Shown here in pieces: positions 33,826-40,936 of a stretch of 64,000 nt of DNA. The notes beneath the pieces were generated by a model. The model had not been told where the DNA came from and did not search any database. It saw only the letters and a list, made by a program, of their open reading frames with translations. The position numbers and the translations under genes were made by a program. Origin of the DNA: Streptomyces sp. ALI-76-A (GTDB lineage Bacteria > Actinomycetota > Actinomycetes > Streptomycetales > Streptomycetaceae); the NCBI RefSeq assembly GCF_030287445.1, contig NZ_JASVWB010000002.1, positions 5,642,001 through 5,706,000 on the forward strand, written 5' to 3'. The first letter of the stretch is position 1. Each line of letters begins with the position of its first letter.

Positions 33826-34241
33826 CCGCTCGTGTTCAACGTGCGGTAGCTACCCGTCGGTTAGCGCCGTCCGGAAAGGCAGTGAGCCTAGCCGGGCGGC
33901 GCCTTCGCGTGTGGAGCTTTCTCGGAATCCCCAGGGGCAAACGGGATGTGAGCTTTCACACGCAACTCAGAATTGCCTAGCGGCGTCGGGTTACGGCAGA
34001 GTCTCACTCCTGTCAGGCCCCGCATACGACACACCTGTACCCCCAGCGGTACGGCACCACAGAAACACCAGCCAACTCCATACCGTCGTCGTATGCCGCC
34101 CGAGTCTCACACGGCGCTCCTCGCAAGGGAGTTGCCCACCGGGCCCGCGCCTCCCGTGACCCCGTAGTTGGGAGGCCAGTGCCAGGGGCACGATTGCGTC
34201 CGCCAGGGTCACCGAAGCGGACGATGCTGGAAGGAAACCGT
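33826..34241. other. 416-bp leader region before the secreted transglycosylase
   Basis: No gene seen. A small hairpin TGTGA-GCTT-TCACA lies at about 33947-33960 and several A/T-richer patches occur, so a long structured 5' leader is possible. Cell-wall hydrolase genes in actinobacteria often carry c-di-AMP riboswitches, but the conserved riboswitch motifs were not found here. Confidence 0.4.
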
Positions 34242-34946
34242 GTGAGCCCGATTTCGGTCCGGGGATTCGCAGTGGCCTCGGCCACGGCAGTCACCGCTGT
34301 CGGAAGCGTTGTCGGAGTTGCCTCGGGAAGCACCGCGCAGCCGACTGACGCGGAGACGATGGCAGCCGACTCGACGCTCCTCGCGGACATCCCCGCGGGT
34401 CAGCAGGCTCAGGTGCAGACCGCGTTCACGCAGCAGGCCGACACTCAGGCCATCGCCGCGGACGCGAGCGCCAAGAAGGTCGCGGAGGAGTCCGCCCGCA
34501 AGGCGGCGGCCAAGACCGCGCAGGAGAAGAAGGAAGCCGCCGAGAAGGCGGAGCAGGCGGCCAAGGAGCTCGCCGAGGCGAAAGCCAAGGCCGAGGCCGA
34601 GACCAAGGCGAAGGCCACCAGCAACACCTCCAACTTCCCGGTCAAGGGCTCGTACTCCATCGCGGAGATCCAGGCGATGGCGCGTTCGATGGTGCCGAGC
34701 GGCCAGTGGCAGTGCTTCAGCAACATCGTGGACCACGAGTCCGACTGGAACTACCTGGCCGTCAACCCCTCCTCCGGTGCCTACGGTCTCTTCCAGGCTC
34801 TGCCGGGTTCGAAGATGTCGTCGGTCGGCTCCGACTGGCAGACCAACCCGGCCACCCAGATCAAGTGGGGCCTCAACTACATGGACAGCCGGTACGGCAG
34901 CCCCTGTGAGGCCTGGTCCTTCTGGCAGGCCAACAACTGGTACTGA
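34242..34946 (+). CDS. Secreted transglycosylase-like protein (SLT-type fold)
   Basis: A 234-residue exported protein. A signal peptide covers about the first 33 residues (VASATAVTAVGSVVGVASG). Residues 60-130 are an Ala/Lys/Glu-rich coiled coil. The C-terminal 90 residues form a compact lytic-transglycosylase domain with the likely catalytic Glu in IVDHESDWNYLA, then NPSSGAYGLFQALPGSKM and a final YGSPCEAWSFWQ. Two cysteines (WQCFSN, SPCEAW) may form a disulfide. It should cleave peptidoglycan during growth. GTG 34242 follows an AAGGAAA site; ATG 34224 is an alternative. A hairpin terminator follows. Confidence 0.9.
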   Translation: MSPISVRGFAVASATAVTAVGSVVGVASGSTAQPTDAETMAADSTLLADIPAGQQAQVQTAFTQQADTQAIAADASAKKVAEESARKAAAKTAQEKKEAAEKAEQAAKELAEAKAKAEAETKAKATSNTSNFPVKGSYSIAEIQAMARSMVPSGQWQCFSNIVDHESDWNYLAVNPSSGAYGLFQALPGSKMSSVGSDWQTNPATQIKWGLNYMDSRYGSPCEAWSFWQANNWY

Positions 34947-34995
34947 GTACCCGGGCCGCAGGCTCCTGAGCCCCGGCCCCGCCTCGACCTCGCGC

Positions 34996-35024
34996 AGCCC
35001 CTCCCCGTCCTAGGGGGAGGGGCT
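34996..35024. terminator. Hairpin after the transglycosylase gene
   Basis: AGCCCCTCCCC (34996-35006) pairs perfectly with GGGGAGGGGCT (35014-35024), 11 bp with a 7-base loop, followed by TTCG. It lies 50 bases past the stop. Confidence 0.8.
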
Positions 35025-35095
35025 TTCGCCCTGTACGGTCTGACCGGACGAGACCAGGGGGAGTGGTGGGGAAAGACGGGGGAAGAGGACGGAAC

Positions 35096-36436
35096 ATGTC
35101 GCGAGTGCCAGGGTGGCTCGGTCGGCTCGGTGCCGGACTGACCGACATGGGTGAGCGGTTGAACGAGCGCCGGGCGAGGGCGGAGCGGGAGGACGACGAG
35201 GCCGGACCGGCTCCGTTCCCCCACGACGGACCGCACCCCGTCGGCCACGTTCCACCGCCTCCGGACCACGCTCCCGCCGTCGCGGCCCGCCCGGACCCCG
35301 CCCAGGCCGTGCCGTGGGGCATGCGGGTGGCGGCGGAGGCCGGCTGGCGGCTGCTGGTGCTGGCGGGCACGCTCTGGGTCCTCATGCGGATCATCAGCGC
35401 CGTACAGCTGGTGGTGCTGGCGTTCGTGGCGGCGCTGCTCATCACGGCGATGCTGCAGCCGACGGTGGCCCGGCTCATGCGGCTCGGCTTCCCGCGCGGA
35501 CTGGCCACCGCCCTGACCGCGGTCCTCGGGTTCGTCGTCATGGGCCTGATCGGCTGGTTCGTCACCTGGCAGGTCATGGAGAACATCGACAACCTCTCCG
35601 ACCAGGTCCAGGACGGCATCGACGAGTTGCGCAAGTGGCTGCTCAACAGCCCCTTCCACGTCACGGACAAGCAGATCAACGACATCGCCGAGAACCTGCG
35701 GGAGGCGGTCGGCGCGAACACCGACCAGATCACGTCGGCGGGCCTGGAGGGCGTGACGGTCGTCGTCGAGGCGCTGACCGGCATCCTCCTCGCGGCCTTC
35801 TCCACGCTGTTCCTGCTCTACGACGGCCGCCGCATCTGGGAGTGGACGCTGCGGCTGGTCCCGGCGGCGGCGCGGCCGGGGGTGGCGGGCGCGGGGCCAC
35901 GGGCGTGGCGGACGCTGACCGCCTACGTCCGCGGCACGGTGCTGGTGGCGCTGATCGACGCGATCTTCATCGGCCTGGGCATCTACTTCCTGGACGTCCC
36001 CATGGCCGTTCCGCTCGCCGTCTTCATCTTCCTGTTCGCCTTCATCCCGCTGGTGGGCGCGGTGGTCTCGGGCGCGCTGGCGGTCGTGGTCGCGTTGGTG
36101 ACGCAGGGCGTGTTCACGGCGGTCATGACGCTCGCGGTGGTGCTCGCGGTGCAGCAGATCGAGGGCCACATCCTGCAGCCGTTCATCCTGGGCCGGGCGG
36201 TGCGGGTGCACCCGCTGGCCGTGGTGCTGTCGGTCGCGGCGGGCGGCATGGTCGCGGGGATCGGCGGTGCGGTGGTGGCGGTGCCGTTGGTGGCGGTGAC
36301 CAACACGGTGGTGGGGTACCTGCGGTCGTACGCCCAGGAGACGGCGCTGAAGCAGTCCCCGCGGCCGAGAGGCGCCACGGCGATGGAGGCGGCGCCGGTG
36401 CAGTCCCCACCGGCGGACCCGCCGCCGGCCCCGTAG
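35096..36436 (+). CDS. AI-2E family membrane transporter
   Basis: A 446-residue integral membrane protein. The first 70 residues are charged and Pro-rich; hydrophobic segments follow at about 85-160, 210-250 and 280-410. The family text is visible in LLAAFSTLFLLYDGRR and the C-terminal block QQIEGHILQPFILGRAVRVHPLAVVL. The family (PF01594) includes quorum-signal exporters and Na/H antiporters, so substrate is open. ATG 35096 follows a GGAAGAGGA site. Confidence 0.9.
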   Translation: MSRVPGWLGRLGAGLTDMGERLNERRARAEREDDEAGPAPFPHDGPHPVGHVPPPPDHAPAVAARPDPAQAVPWGMRVAAEAGWRLLVLAGTLWVLMRIISAVQLVVLAFVAALLITAMLQPTVARLMRLGFPRGLATALTAVLGFVVMGLIGWFVTWQVMENIDNLSDQVQDGIDELRKWLLNSPFHVTDKQINDIAENLREAVGANTDQITSAGLEGVTVVVEALTGILLAAFSTLFLLYDGRRIWEWTLRLVPAAARPGVAGAGPRAWRTLTAYVRGTVLVALIDAIFIGLGIYFLDVPMAVPLAVFIFLFAFIPLVGAVVSGALAVVVALVTQGVFTAVMTLAVVLAVQQIEGHILQPFILGRAVRVHPLAVVLSVAAGGMVAGIGGAVVAVPLVAVTNTVVGYLRSYAQETALKQSPRPRGATAMEAAPVQSPPADPPPAP

Positions 36437-36475
36437 CGGGAAGGCCGTCGGGCCGGCTCCGGGCGGGGCGAACAC

Positions 36476-36533
36476 CCCGGGCCCCGCCCACCGTCGAGGA
36501 TGCTGTTGGTCGTCGAGGTGAACGGGGCCCGGG
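36476..36533. terminator. Inverted repeat between convergent AI-2E and ahpD genes
   Basis: CCCGGGCCCCG (36476-36486) is the exact complement of CGGGGCCCGGG (36523-36533). The 36-base loop contains a smaller CACCGTCGAGG/CGTCGAGGTG pairing. It separates two genes that end facing each other. Confidence 0.65.
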
Positions 36534-36554
36534 AGTCGGGTCGGGGGCAGGGCC

Positions 36555-37088
36555 CTACTCCGCCAGCACCGCCTCCGCGTCCAGCGTCACGCCGACCGCC
36601 TGGATCACGGACGCGATCTTGAACGCCTCCTGCACGACCTCACGCTCGACGCCCGCCTTGCGGAGCACCTGCTCGTGCGAGTCGAGACACATCCCGCACC
36701 CGTTGATCGCCGACACCGCGAACGACCACAGCTCGAAGTCGACCTTGTCGACCCCGGGGTTGCCGATGACGTTCATGCGGAGTCCGGCCCGCAGGTTGCC
36801 GTACTCGTGGTCCGACAGCAGGTGCCGCGTGCGGTAGAAGACGTTGTTCATCGCCATGACCGCCGCGGCGGACTTCGCCGCGGTGTACGCCTCAGGCGAC
36901 AGGTTCGCCCTCGCCTCCGGCGCCAGCTCCCGCAGCACGATCGGGGAGCGGGAGGCGATGGCCGTCGCCAGCACCGTGCCCCACAGCTGCTGCGCCGGCA
37001 GCTCGGAGTTGCCGATGACCGAACCCAGGTTGAGCTTCAGGTCCTTGGCGTAGTCCGGCAGGGCCGACTTCAGGGAGTCCAGCGACAT
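36555..37088 (-). CDS. ahpD: Alkyl hydroperoxide reductase AhpD
   Basis: A 177-residue carboxymuconolactone-decarboxylase-fold protein. The redox motif [11 protein letters not shown] supplies C131, C134 and H138; upstream acidic and His residues of the proton relay are present (SDHEYGNLR). AhpD reduces AhpC, using a lipoamide carrier in mycobacteria. ATG 37088 gives the normal family length; a GTG at 37100 that overlaps the ahpC stop would add four residues. It is the second gene of the ahpC-ahpD operon, controlled from the OxyR site beyond ahpC. Confidence 0.95.
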   Translation of the reverse strand: MSLDSLKSALPDYAKDLKLNLGSVIGNSELPAQQLWGTVLATAIASRSPIVLRELAPEARANLSPEAYTAAKSAAAVMAMNNVFYRTRHLLSDHEYGNLRAGLRMNVIGNPGVDKVDFELWSFAVSAINGCGMCLDSHEQVLRKAGVEREVVQEAFKIASVIQAVGVTLDAEAVLAE

Positions 37089-37092
37089 CGGA

Positions 37093-37647
37093 TCACTCAC
37101 CCGCCAGCAGCTTGACCGGGTCCAGCGTCTCGTCGCCCTTGCTCCAGTTGCAGGGGCACAGCTCGTCCGTCTGGAGCGCGTCCAGGACCCGCAGGACCTC
37201 CTTCGGGTTACGGCCCACCGAACCCGCGGTCACCATGGAGAACTGGATCTCGTTGTTCTGGTCCACGACGAAGACCGCGCGCTTGGCGAAGCCGTCCTCG
37301 TCCTCGATGCCGAGGTCGCGCATCAGCTCGTGCTTGGAGTCGGCCATCATCGGGAACGGCAGGTCCCGCAGGTCGTCGTGGTCCTTGCGCCAGGCGTGGT
37401 GGACGAACTCGGAGTCGCCGGAGAAGCCGAGGACCTGGGCGTCGCGGTCAGCGAACTCGTCGTTCAGCTTGCCGAAGGCGGCGATCTCGGTCGGGCACAC
37501 GAAGGTGAAGTCCTTGGGCCAGGCGAAGATCACCTTCCACTTGCCCTCGTAGGTCTTGTGGTTGATCTTCTCGAACTCCTTGCCGGTCTCCAGCGAGACG
37601 CAGGCGGTCAGCTCGAACTCGGGGAACTTGTCACCGACAGTGAGCAC
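37093..37647 (-). CDS. ahpC: Alkyl hydroperoxide reductase AhpC (2-Cys peroxiredoxin)
   Basis: A 184-residue peroxiredoxin that destroys H2O2 and organic peroxides. The peroxidatic cysteine is C51 in DFTFVCPTE; the C-terminal CPCNW motif supplies C164 and C166 as resolving cysteines, the form seen in AhpC proteins paired with AhpD. Start GTG 37647 ([11 protein letters not shown]) is preceded by GGAGA. Divergent from oxyR across 153 bases containing an OxyR site. ahpD follows immediately. Confidence 0.95.
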   Translation of the reverse strand: MLTVGDKFPEFELTACVSLETGKEFEKINHKTYEGKWKVIFAWPKDFTFVCPTEIAAFGKLNDEFADRDAQVLGFSGDSEFVHHAWRKDHDDLRDLPFPMMADSKHELMRDLGIEDEDGFAKRAVFVVDQNNEIQFSMVTAGSVGRNPKEVLRVLDALQTDELCPCNWSKGDETLDPVKLLAGE

Positions 37648-37745
37648 ACGCTCTCCTTGCAGCGAAGGGAAACACCCCAATTGCCCGGGCGTTTGCCGTG
37701 GGTTGGACTCTCACGATCGTGGCACACGGTGCATTGATCGCGGAA

Positions 37746-37782
37746 ATAGCTACACTCGGTCGAGTTGATCGGGAACTGCTAT
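37746..37782. promoter_or_regulatory. Candidate OxyR binding site between ahpC and oxyR
   Basis: The OxyR consensus is four tetranucleotides ATAG, CTAT, ATAG, CTAT spaced 7 bases apart. Here ATAG is at 37746, ATCG at 37768 (3 of 4) and CTAT at 37779, all in exact register; the second element at 37757 reads CGGT (2 of 4). The site lies 19 bases before the oxyR start and about 100 before ahpC. Confidence 0.75.
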
Positions 37783-37800
37783 CAGTGACGGAGTGAGACG

Positions 37801-38775
37801 GTGAGCAAGGCCGTGAGCAAGGTGGCCGACAAGCGGAGACAGCCCAGTCTCGCCCAGCTGCGTGCGTTCGCCGCCGTCGCCGACCACCTCCACTTCCGGG
37901 ACGCGGCCGCCGCCATCGGCATGAGCCAGCCCGCCCTCTCCGGTGCCGTCTCCGCACTGGAGGAGACGCTCGGCGTCACCCTCCTGGAGCGCACCACCCG
38001 CAAGGTGCTGCTCTCGCCCGCCGGTGAGCGGCTCGCCGTCCGCGCCAAGGCGGTGCTCGGCGAGGTGGGGGCGCTGCTGGAGGAGGCGGAGGCGGTGCGG
38101 GCGCCGTTCACCGGGGCACTGCGGCTCGGGGTCATCCCGACCGTCGCCCCGTATCTCCTGCCCACCGTCCTCAGGCTCGTCCACGACCGCTATCCCGACC
38201 TCGACCTCCAGGTGCACGAGGAGCAGACCGCCAGCCTGATCGACGGGCTCGCCGGCGGGCGCCTGGACCTGCTGTTGCTCGCGGTGCCGCTCGGGGTCCC
38301 CGGGGTCGTCGAACTGCCGCTGTTCGACGAGGACTTCGTGCTCGTCACGCCGCTCGACCACCGGCTCGGGGGCCGTGCGGGCATCCCGCGCGAGGCCCTC
38401 AAGGAACTCAACCTGCTGCTCCTGGACGAGGGGCACTGTCTGCGCGACCAGGCGCTCGACATCTGCCGGGAGGCGGGCCGCGCGGACGCGCCCGTCACCA
38501 CCACGGCCGCGGGACTGTCCACCCTGGTGCAGCTGGTGGCCGGCGGGCTCGGGGTGACGCTGCTGCCGCGCACGGCCGTCCGGGTGGAGACGACCCGCAG
38601 CAACCAGCTGCGCACCGGCTGCTTCGCCGAACCCGCCCCCACCCGCCGGATCGCCCTCGCCATGCGGGCCGGCGCGGCCCGCGGCGCGGAGTACGAGGAA
38701 CTGGCGGCCGCCCTCCGCGAGGCGCTGCGTCCGTTGCCCGTACGGGTGGTGGACGCACCGGAGACAGACGTCTGA
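37801..38775 (+). CDS. oxyR: OxyR, peroxide-sensing LysR-type regulator
   Basis: A 324-residue LysR regulator. The N-terminal winged helix (15-75) reads LAQLRAFAAVADHLHF and AAAIGMSQPALSGAV. The sensing cysteines of OxyR are present in GHCLRDQALDIC: C213 and C222, which form a disulfide on oxidation. It activates the divergent ahpC-ahpD genes and probably regulates itself. A 10-residue longer Lys/Ala-rich N-terminus than E. coli OxyR is typical of actinobacteria. Start GTG 37801; a second GTG five codons on is possible. Confidence 0.95.
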   Translation: MSKAVSKVADKRRQPSLAQLRAFAAVADHLHFRDAAAAIGMSQPALSGAVSALEETLGVTLLERTTRKVLLSPAGERLAVRAKAVLGEVGALLEEAEAVRAPFTGALRLGVIPTVAPYLLPTVLRLVHDRYPDLDLQVHEEQTASLIDGLAGGRLDLLLLAVPLGVPGVVELPLFDEDFVLVTPLDHRLGGRAGIPREALKELNLLLLDEGHCLRDQALDICREAGRADAPVTTTAAGLSTLVQLVAGGLGVTLLPRTAVRVETTRSNQLRTGCFAEPAPTRRIALAMRAGAARGAEYEELAAALREALRPLPVRVVDAPETDV

Positions 38776-38944
38776 CAATTGTTCACATGACCGCCGTACA
38801 AAGGCGGTCGGGCGTCCTGTACGGGCAACTTCCGTCACCTGGCGACAGCTCGGAACACCCCCGACGGAATATGCGCCCGGCCTGATACACATTCCCCCTC
38901 CAGCGCTACACATCAGGCGTGTGTGCGACAGGCCAAGGGGAGTG

Positions 38945-39791
38945 ATGTCGGGCTACGAGCTGCTCGCGTCGGCGCTGACCGAGTGCGGGCGTGAGCGCTT
39001 CACCGGGAAGGTGCGGATCGCCGGATCCCCGGGCGGCACCGTCCACTTCCGGGACGGACTCGTCGTCGCCGCGGAGTCCCCCGGCGCCCCGGGCCCCGGA
39101 GGCCCTGCTGCTGCGCTCCGGACGGGTCGGCGGCGAGCAGTGGGCGGAGCTGGTGCGGGAGTCCGGCGGCTCGCGCTGGCCCGCGGCCGGACTGGTCGCG
39201 CACGGGTACGCGGGGGCCGCCGAGCTCAAGGTCCTCTGTGTGATGGCGCTGCACGACGCGGCCTTCGCGATCGCCGCGGGCCGGGCGGACGGCTGTGGAG
39301 GCGCCCCTGCCACCGAGCCGTTCGCCCAGGTCGCGGTGGGCGAGACGCCCTCCCGGGTCCTGCGGGAGGCGGCCCGCCGCATCGCCGCCCTCGCCGTCCT
39401 GCCGCACCCCGCGCACCCCGACCGGGAACGTCCCGTTCCCGTGCCCGGCACCGGCGGGGTGCCCGCTGCCGGCGGTTCGTCCGCCCCGCCCACCGCGCTG
39501 CGGCGGGCCCTGCTCGCGTACGCCGACGGCCGCCGTACGGCCCGCGACCTGGCCTTCCGCACCGGGCACGGGGTCTACACCGTCACCGTCGAGGTTGCCC
39601 GGATGCTCGCCGAGGGACTCCTGGAGTGCCCCGCGGAGCCCCCGCCGGTCCCGGCCCCGCGCACGCTCACCGACGGTCAGGGCGTGCGCCCGCGGACACC
39701 CCCGTCACCCCCTGGGTCCCACCCGTCCCCGGTCCCGTCCCCGCCCCCGGCGTCCTGCCCCGCCGCGGACCCGGCAACTTCTTCCGCCTGA
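38945..39791 (+). pseudogene. Frameshifted DUF4388-like regulator gene heading the roadblock cluster
   Basis: The frame starting at ATG 38945 (MSGYELLASALTECG) codes KVRIAGSPGGTVHFRDGLVV, typical of DUF4388/PATAN-like domains, but after about 39095 becomes Gly/Arg-rich nonsense. From there the protein-like text continues in the next frame (PEALLLRSGRVGGEQWAELV) to the stop at 39791, with a C-terminal winged-helix-like stretch ALLAYADGRRTARDLAF. Joining the two needs skipping one base in the GCCCCGGGCCCCGG run near 39090-39105. It is either a recent mutation, a sequencing error in a G/C run, or rarely a +1 programmed shift. Roadblock genes follow. Confidence 0.75.
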
Positions 39792-39807
39792 GGAACGGAA
39801 TCCCGAA

Positions 39808-39930
39808 ATGACCGCACCGAAAACATCCCGCCGCATTCGCCGAGGACCGCATTCGCCGAGAACTGCTCACGCCGCTGACCCCTTACGCCGGGGAATGCCC
39901 GACGAAACGCCGACGAGTACATCGCGATGA
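39808..39930 (+). CDS. Possible 40-residue basic peptide
   Basis: ATG 39808 follows an AGGAACGGA site at 39791 and codes an Arg/Thr-rich 40-residue peptide (MTAPKTSRRIRRGPHSPRTA) ending in TGA 39930. A further ATG overlaps that stop and opens a 14-codon frame ending at 39971, 14 bases before the roadblock gene. Such coupled mini-ORFs may only deliver ribosomes to the next gene. No family recognised. Confidence 0.3.
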   Translation: MTAPKTSRRIRRGPHSPRTAHAADPLRRGMPDETPTSTSR

Positions 39931-39984
39931 GCAAGCCGAGACACGCCCCGATCAGATGCGAACAGGAATAGGAACGTCGATGCC

Positions 39985-40383
39985 ATGGATCACGAAGCCC
40001 TCATTCTCGAGATGCGCGGCCTGCGCGAACGGGTCGCCGGTGTCACCGACACCGCCGTCGCCGCCGTCGACGGACTGCTGATCGCCGCCGACACCGCCGC
40101 CTCCATCGACCCGGAGTCCCTCGCCGCCCTCGCCGCGGCCGGTCTCGGCCTCGCCCGCCGCACCGCCGAGGTCACCACCCGCGGCACCCTGCGCCGCACG
40201 GTCACCTACGGCAGCCACGGCTGTGCCGCGTTCTACGCCGTCGGTGACACCGCGCTGCTGGTCGTCCTGGGCGACGAGGGCATGGACGTGGACGACCTGA
40301 ACCGGGCGGCCCAGCCGACCCTGCGCCGTGTCGGGTCCCTCCTCGCCGACCCGGCACCCGAGAAAGCGGTCGAAGGAGTCTGA
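39985..40383 (+). CDS. Roadblock/LC7 domain protein
   Basis: A 132-residue roadblock/LC7 fold: an N-terminal helix (LILEMRGLRERVAG), the central VAAVDGLLIAADTAASIDPESLAALAAAGLG, and the closing strands (HGCAAFYAVGDTALLVVLGDEG). In bacteria these small proteins partner small GTPases and regulate motility or development. It lies in a short run with a second roadblock-like gene and a 35-residue ORF. No GTPase gene is adjacent, so this is not a standard conservon. The partner may be elsewhere. Confidence 0.85.
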   Translation: MDHEALILEMRGLRERVAGVTDTAVAAVDGLLIAADTAASIDPESLAALAAAGLGLARRTAEVTTRGTLRRTVTYGSHGCAAFYAVGDTALLVVLGDEGMDVDDLNRAAQPTLRRVGSLLADPAPEKAVEGV

Positions 40384-40402
40384 AGGGAGGGCGACGAAAC
40401 GT

Positions 40403-40711
40403 ATGGCCTCCGGTTTCTCCGACCAGGTGATGGGCCTGGTCAAGTCCCTCCGCACCGACGCCCCCGACTGTGTCGCCTCCGGCGTGGTCGACATGGCCAC
40501 CGGCCTGCTGCTGTCCTACGAGACGGTCGACAACCACCCGCCGGAGGTTCTGGACCTGCTGGCGGGCGCGACCCTCGACCTGTTCCAGGGCCGGACGGTC
40601 GTGATGATCGAGGACGTCTTCAAGGAGCGCCGCGGGGTCACCAATGACCAGCACTTCTTCCAGGAGATCCTGGTCAACAGCGAGAACCTCACGCATCTGT
40701 TCGTGCGATGA
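40403..40711 (+). CDS. Second roadblock-like small protein
   Basis: A 102-residue protein, MASGFSDQVMGLVKSLRTDA, with the roadblock-like core CVASGVVDMATGLLLSYETVDNH and the helix EVLDLLAGATLDLFQG. It is 19 bases after the first roadblock gene, with a GGAGGGCGA site. Its stop overlaps the next ATG (ATGA), so a coupled downstream peptide is expected. Possibly forms a heterodimer with the preceding protein. Confidence 0.78.
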   Translation: MASGFSDQVMGLVKSLRTDAPDCVASGVVDMATGLLLSYETVDNHPPEVLDLLAGATLDLFQGRTVVMIEDVFKERRGVTNDQHFFQEILVNSENLTHLFVR

Positions 40712-40815
40712 ACGAGCAGCAGGACATCGTCGCGGTGGTCGTCTGCCGCAAGTCGGTGAACGTGGGCATGCTGTTCGCCCAGGTCCGCCGGGTGGTCCGG
40801 GAGTACGGCCTCTGA
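40708..40815 (+). CDS. 35-residue ORF, coupled to the roadblock gene
   Basis: ATG 40708 overlaps the preceding TGA as ATGA. It codes MNEQQDIVAVVVCRKSVNVG and MLFAQVRRVVREYGL. The strand-then-helix pattern looks like the C-terminal part of a roadblock protein, so it may be a degraded third copy or a genuine micro-subunit. Clean coupling and lack of in-frame decay favour translation. It ends at the start of a tandem repeat. Confidence 0.55.
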   Translation: MNEQQDIVAVVVCRKSVNVGMLFAQVRRVVREYGL

Positions 40816-40874
40816 CCGGCCCGCCCCGGACGCGACCGGCCCGCCCCGGACGCGACCGGCCCGCCCCGGACGCG
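40815..40874 (+). repeat. Three exact tandem copies of a 20-bp unit
   Basis: ACCGGCCCGCCCCGGACGCG occurs at 40815-40834, 40835-40854 and 40855-40874 without a mismatch, starting at the last base of the 35-residue ORF. It runs straight into the hairpin at 40878. Confidence 0.95.
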
Positions 40875-40877
40875 ACC

Positions 40878-40912
40878 GGCCCGGCCCGGCCCGTACTGGG
40901 CCGGGCCGGGCC
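40878..40912. terminator. 15-bp perfect hairpin between convergent operons
   Basis: GGCCCGGCCCGGCCC (40878-40892), loop GTACT, then the perfect complement (40898-40912). It separates the roadblock run from the ABC transporter permease on the other strand. Confidence 0.9.
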
Positions 40913-40936
40913 GGCGGGCCGCGGCCGGACGGGTGG

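Noticed and set aside
33826..34241. Possible c-di-AMP (ydaO) riboswitch before the transglycosylase
   Set aside because: Position is suggestive, but the conserved GGGGTGAATC-like and CGAACCCGACAGCT-like segments are not present; only a small hairpin was found.
38945..39791. Programmed +1 frameshifting in the roadblock-cluster gene
   Set aside because: No slippery codon, stop codon or downstream stimulator could be recognised at the shift; mutation or base-calling in a G/C run is simpler. Kept as a pseudogene with the alternative noted.
39985..40815. A Streptomyces conservon (cvn) operon
   Set aside because: Conservons need a membrane kinase, roadblock, DUF742 and GTPase gene in order; only roadblock-like genes are here.
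40815..40874. Possible CRISPR array from the 20-bp repeats
   Set aside because: The units are directly adjacent with no spacers, so it is a simple tandem repeat.
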